From assembly GCA_036518955.1 (NCBI GenBank), contig DATDMG010000104.1, positions 1-26,455 on the forward strand: a stretch of 26,455 nucleotides of DNA, given 5' to 3'. The stretch comes from DATDMG01 sp036518955 (GTDB taxonomy: Bacteria > Actinomycetota > Actinomycetes > Actinomycetales > Kineosporiaceae). The number at the start of each line of letters is the position of its first letter. The stretch's first letter is position 1. The notes under the pieces are model-generated. The model did not search any database, was not told the DNA's origin, and saw nothing but the letters and a program-made list of their open reading frames with translations. Below are positions 23,348-26,455 of the stretch, piece by piece. A program made the translations under genes and the position numbers.

Positions 23348-23592
23348 CCCGGTGGTCGGTGGCGTCCAGCGTCGTGCCGTCCTCGACCTGAGAGGCTCCC
23401 AGCAGGCCTGGGGTCCGACCTTGCCGCTGACAGGGGCCGCCCAGCGCGAGCGCGAAGCTGTCGGCGCTGGTGCTGAGGCGGCAAGATCACGGAGGGCCCC
23501 CTGGGAGGTTGCAGTCGTTCGGTTCTGCCGCGAGGGATGGCCGCGGGAGAGCGGTGCGCCAGCGGGATCTCCACCGACAGGCCCTAGTTGAA
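23348..23592. other. Part of the 510-bp gap between the PucR-type and CHAT genes
   Basis: No gene is supported between 23348 and the promoter palindrome at 23612. If the promoter at 23593-23620 drives the PucR-type gene, this stretch is a leader RNA of about 380 nt. One minus-strand frame near 23370 reads QVEDGTTLDATDHRVTG, which looks like a protein fragment but has no start and soon degenerates. Confidence 0.45.
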
Positions 23593-23620
23593 ATTAGAAC
23601 CAGGGCGCAGCTGATGTCAA
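23593..23620 (-). promoter_or_regulatory. Sigma-70-like promoter reading toward the PucR-type gene
   Basis: On the minus strand a perfect -35 TTGACA (23620-23615) and a -10 TCTAAT (23598-23593, 5 of 6) are separated by 16 bp. The -35 lies inside the palindrome at 23612-23634, so a bound protein would block the polymerase. The first downstream gene is the PucR-type regulator, about 380 bp away. Confidence 0.62.
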
Positions 23621-23634
23621 CACTGTTGACATCA
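23612..23634. promoter_or_regulatory. Perfect 23-bp palindromic operator
   Basis: TGATGTCAACA, a central C, then TGTTGACATCA: 11-bp arms with no mismatch. Both strands carry TTGACA. Such a long perfect dyad over a promoter is typical of a dimeric repressor site (TetR, MarR or GntR type). The cognate regulator is not apparent; the PucR-type protein at 22349-23203 is one candidate. Confidence 0.75.
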
Positions 23635-23713
23635 TTGTGTGTCACAGCTCGGTGGCGCGTCATGGGCGCGCTCGCGGCTGTAGCCGCTCTGGGAGTTGCT
23701 CTGAGCGCCGAAG

Positions 23714-26233
23714 TTACCAGCCTGCACCAAAGCAGACGAAGGGCGCGGGGTCGTCGACGGTCAGCTCGGCGACGGAGGCGGCCAGTGCGTCGGCGGGGGC
23801 CAGCCCACGGCTGAGTCGTTCGTGGTGGGCGATGGCAAGACGGCACGCCGCCGTGTCGCTGACGCGGGCGACCCCTGCCACCACGCTCCGCACACCGGCA
23901 TGCAGCAAGGACGCGGCCATCCCGAGCGGTTCCCCACCGGAGCGGACGTCGACCAGGCCCAGCTCGCACGCCGACAGCACCACGTGCGCGGGCAGCCGGG
24001 GAAGGTGCTGCAGTTCGTGGCCGAACAGTGCTCCACCGTGAAGGTGCAGGTGGGAGAACAACGCGTTCCCGGTGGTATGGACCCCGTGGGCGGCGACGTG
24101 CAGCACGTCGGCCACGCCCGCTACCCGCATCACGACGGTCGGGGTCGCCGCCGGCAGGCCGTGCGCGGACGGCCACCTCGACGTCACCTCCTGCACCTCT
24201 TCGGGCCCGCGCGCCAAGCCGGGGCCCGACGCAGCCACCACGCGCAGCGGCCTGCCGGTGGCGAACGGTGGTTCCGGGTGAGCGAGGTGGGCCGCCGTGA
24301 GCCAGCCGGCGACCGAGGGCACGACTGACACCGGCCGACCCAGCAGGCTCGGCAGGAGAGTCCACGGCAGCGCCAACAGCTCGGCGGTAGGCGCGAGCAG
24401 CAGCCGTTCGTCACCGATCAGGCCGCGGACCGAGCCCCACAGGAGGTGGTCGAGCTGATCCAGGGTGGCTCGCTGCGCGGCGGCGACGGTGTGGCGCAGC
24501 GAGCTGCCGCTCGGCAGCACCGCGAGCGTGTCGAGGTCCGCACGGGCTCGCTGGCGCAGTTCCAGGGCCATCGAGGCATCACCCAGCGTCAGCAGCTTCT
24601 CGTGGTGGGGTCCCACGACCAGGGCGTGAAGCCGGCCGTCCGCGATCAGGTGGGCGACCAGGCAAGCGCCGTCCGCGGCCAGCCGAGCGCGCACGGCGGT
24701 CAGGTCGACAGGCTCTACGAACTCTCCCCGGCCGGGGGTGTACCACCAGCGTTCACGGATCAGTCGCTCGAGGCGGCGGCACCGAGCGCGCAGGTCACGC
24801 GCAGAGGCGTCGCCCGGGTCGACGCCGTGCAACTGCACGCGGGCGACGCGCAGATCCTCCAGCAGGGCGGCGGCGACCTGGTCATCGGGAGGGACGACCG
24901 GCGGAATGCGCGCAGACAGCGCCCTCGCCCGCTCCGACCAGGCGAAGACGGTCGCGGGCCGACCGTCGGCCAGGGCCCGGCTGAGAGCCCGTTCGGCGAG
25001 CGGTCGGCCGTGCGCGCTGACCGCGGTCTGCAGGTCCCAACTTCCGAAGGACGCCTGGTAGTGGTGCAGGTCCTTCAAAGCCGCGCGCAAGTCGGCACCG
25101 GCAGCAGCGTGGCGTCCCTCGGCCAGGGCGAGGTCGACCCGGATGGTCCGGGCTTGCAGGCGCATCTGCAGCGAGTCGTCGCGACGCATTCGCAGGGCCG
25201 ACCCGGCGATCCGGCGAGCCAACCGAGGATCTCCCCGCTGCAGGGCGGCTGCGGCACCGATCAGAGCGGCACGGCGGGCATCCTCGGTCAGGCCCAGGCA
25301 GGCCAGGTCGCGCTGCAGGCCGGACGCCGCCCGGGCCGTCGCGCTCGATCTCACCCCGGCCCCGACGTCGGCCGCCAGACAGATCAGCTCGGCCAGCAGG
25401 GTCCAGCCCGTCGAGCCACGGGCACGGAACCGGCGCTGCGCTCGCCGGGCCAGGCGTCGAGCGGCGATCCATCGATGCTGGTCCAGAGCGACCCTCGCGC
25501 GGGTCAGTTCGGCGGTCGCCCGCTCCAGGCCGACTCCTGCCGCGCGGAACAGGTCCGCGGCCTTCTCGAGATCCTCGTCAGCCTCGTGGAACAGACCGGC
25601 AGCGTGCAGCACCAGCGCGCGATCGCTGTAGTACACGGCAGCGAACATGGGGGACTGGTGGCCGAGTTGGGGTGCGACGGCGTCCATCTCCCGCAGCGCC
25701 CGTGGCAGATCACCGGTGAGGAAGCAGACGTACCCCAGGTTGTGAGCCGCCTTGGCGGCCATCAGGTCCAGGTGATGTCGTCGGGCCAGACCTCGGCAGG
25801 CGGTGAAGTCGGCGGCGGCCGGGGATCGTGCGCCTCGATCGAGATGCAGGATGCCCCGGTTGAGCAGGACCCGTGCTCGCTCCTCGGGGTCGTCCTCGCC
25901 CAGGAGCCGGGCGGCGGCGTCCAGGGCGGCGAGGGACTGAGCTGCCATCCCGGCCCGTTGGTACAGCAGTCCTCGCTGGCCGGCGAGCAGGCCCTGCAGC
26001 CGCTCGGGAAGTGCAGGGCCTGCCGCGGCTTCGTCCAGGAGCCGCAGGCCGTCCTCCAGGTGCGATCGTTCGGCCTCGTAGTAACTCAGGCTGAGCAGGA
26101 TGTGGGCCCGCAGTTCGGGGTCCGGAGCGCGCTCCAGTGCCCTACGCAACAGTCTGCGGGCTGAGCCGTACCGACCGCGGTCGCCGTCGTGGACGCCCCT
26201 GCGGTGCAGCTCTGCCGCGTCCGGCGTGGACAC
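23714..26233 (-). CDS. TPR-CHAT protein (caspase-like protease with tetratricopeptide repeats)
   Basis: An 839-residue cytoplasmic protein. The N-terminal half (about 5-430) is a solenoid of TPR-like helix pairs, for example AELHRRGVHDGDRGRYGSAR, RARVLLNRGILHLDRGARSP and AHNLGYVCFLTGDLPRALREM. The C-terminal third is a CHAT domain: LLLAPTAELLALPWTLL, H716 in LHVAAHGVH, C756 in VLSACELG, then GVRSVVAGVARVSD and the closing FVCFGAGW. H716 and C756 form the expected catalytic dyad, so it should be an active peptidase; TPRs usually carry the partner or trigger recognition. The GTG start at 26233 has only a poorly spaced GCAGG upstream. It follows an S8 subtilase gene by 45 bp, suggesting one operon of two proteases. 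Confidence 0.9.
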   Translation of the reverse strand: MSTPDAAELHRRGVHDGDRGRYGSARRLLRRALERAPDPELRAHILLSLSYYEAERSHLEDGLRLLDEAAAGPALPERLQGLLAGQRGLLYQRAGMAAQSLAALDAAARLLGEDDPEERARVLLNRGILHLDRGARSPAAADFTACRGLARRHHLDLMAAKAAHNLGYVCFLTGDLPRALREMDAVAPQLGHQSPMFAAVYYSDRALVLHAAGLFHEADEDLEKAADLFRAAGVGLERATAELTRARVALDQHRWIAARRLARRAQRRFRARGSTGWTLLAELICLAADVGAGVRSSATARAASGLQRDLACLGLTEDARRAALIGAAAALQRGDPRLARRIAGSALRMRRDDSLQMRLQARTIRVDLALAEGRHAAAGADLRAALKDLHHYQASFGSWDLQTAVSAHGRPLAERALSRALADGRPATVFAWSERARALSARIPPVVPPDDQVAAALLEDLRVARVQLHGVDPGDASARDLRARCRRLERLIRERWWYTPGRGEFVEPVDLTAVRARLAADGACLVAHLIADGRLHALVVGPHHEKLLTLGDASMALELRQRARADLDTLAVLPSGSSLRHTVAAAQRATLDQLDHLLWGSVRGLIGDERLLLAPTAELLALPWTLLPSLLGRPVSVVPSVAGWLTAAHLAHPEPPFATGRPLRVVAASGPGLARGPEEVQEVTSRWPSAHGLPAATPTVVMRVAGVADVLHVAAHGVHTTGNALFSHLHLHGGALFGHELQHLPRLPAHVVLSACELGLVDVRSGGEPLGMAASLLHAGVRSVVAGVARVSDTAACRLAIAHHERLSRGLAPADALAASVAELTVDDPAPFVCFGAGW

Positions 26234-26278
26234 CCTGCAATGATCGCATCACCCCCAGCCGCTCTGCGCCATCACTGG

Positions 26279-26455
26279 TCAGCTGGGAGGAACGGGGTCC
26301 GCCAGCGTCTGGGTCACCACGTCCACGCAGCGCGTGACCGCGTCCGTGACATCCTCGTCCGAGGGCAGCCCCGTCGCCCCGGCCGTGGCCACCAGGTGGG
26401 CCGCGACGGCCGCCGCGAACGCCGGGGCGGCGTACGAGGTGCCGCTGCCGACGCC
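26279..26455 (-). CDS. S8 subtilisin-family serine peptidase (partial, N-terminus off window)
   Basis: Only the last 58 residues are in the window. The opening GVGSGTSYAAPAFAAAVAAHLVA carries the catalytic-serine motif of subtilases (GTSxAAP, here with Tyr where Met is common), followed by a short helical tail (LPSDEDVTDAVTRCVDVVTQTLADP) and a stop. The catalytic Asp and His, and any signal peptide, lie beyond the window, so location inside or outside the cell cannot be judged. The absence of a C-terminal membrane anchor rules out the mycosin (type VII) type. It is immediately upstream of the TPR-CHAT gene on the same strand. Confidence 0.85.
   Translation of the reverse strand, partial: GVGSGTSYAAPAFAAAVAAHLVATAGATGLPSDEDVTDAVTRCVDVVTQTLADPVPPS

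Noticed and set aside
23614..23814. Plus-strand frame starting inside the palindrome (MSTLLTSLCVTARW...)
   Set aside because: It runs antisense into the C-terminus of the CHAT gene, and its later part is a low-complexity arginine-rich shadow of that gene.

Overview
The window is high-GC DNA with G/C-rich third codon positions, GTG starts, lipoprotein and AxA signal peptides, a two-permease sugar transporter without its own ATPase, FCD/PadR/ArsR/PucR regulators and DtxR/IdeR-type iron boxes. This points to an actinomycete (Streptomyces- or Frankia-like); the genus cannot be resolved. No rRNA, tRNA, CRISPR array or intact insertion sequence was recognised.

Layout. 1-481 (-): start of a secreted esterase, cut by the window edge. 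960-2453 (-): an ArsR-type regulator and a SRPBCC protein behind a palindromic operator. 2555-8234: a metal-homeostasis block. It holds a ZIP transporter (+) behind a near-consensus iron box, a ferritin-like/VIT1 fusion (+), a metal-dependent amidohydrolase (+), and a convergent, translationally coupled GNAT + nicotianamine-synthase pair (-) behind a second iron box. The pair looks like a small iron-controlled metallophore locus. 8449-8788 (-): a lone PadR regulator with a TCTATCTAGATAGA operator. 8861-14194: a divergent FCD/GntR regulator and a sugar-type ABC importer (lipoprotein plus two permeases), followed by an enolase-superfamily sugar-acid-dehydratase-like enzyme that lacks the usual His/Asp dyad.

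14874-16932 (+): three exported proteins of unknown function. The second and third are diverged paralogues sharing a W-x-E-x2-P-x-[FY]-T-x-W-x-W-R-Y motif, an H-x-H and four cysteines. 17195-17650 (+): a GNAT acetyltransferase, ending at a hairpin shared with the convergent operon. 17812-21376 (-): a compact peptide-export locus. It has a 34-residue precursor with a double-glycine-type leader, a perfect 15-bp hairpin, a short HlyD-like adaptor and a C39 peptidase/ABC exporter. Upstream are a PucR-type regulator, a gene-poor stretch and a perfect 23-bp palindrome carrying a promoter. 23714-26455 (-): a TPR-CHAT caspase-like protein downstream of an S8 subtilase cut by the window edge.

The most promising new biology is the peptide/C39 locus, the iron-box-controlled nicotianamine-synthase pair and the paralogous secreted proteins.
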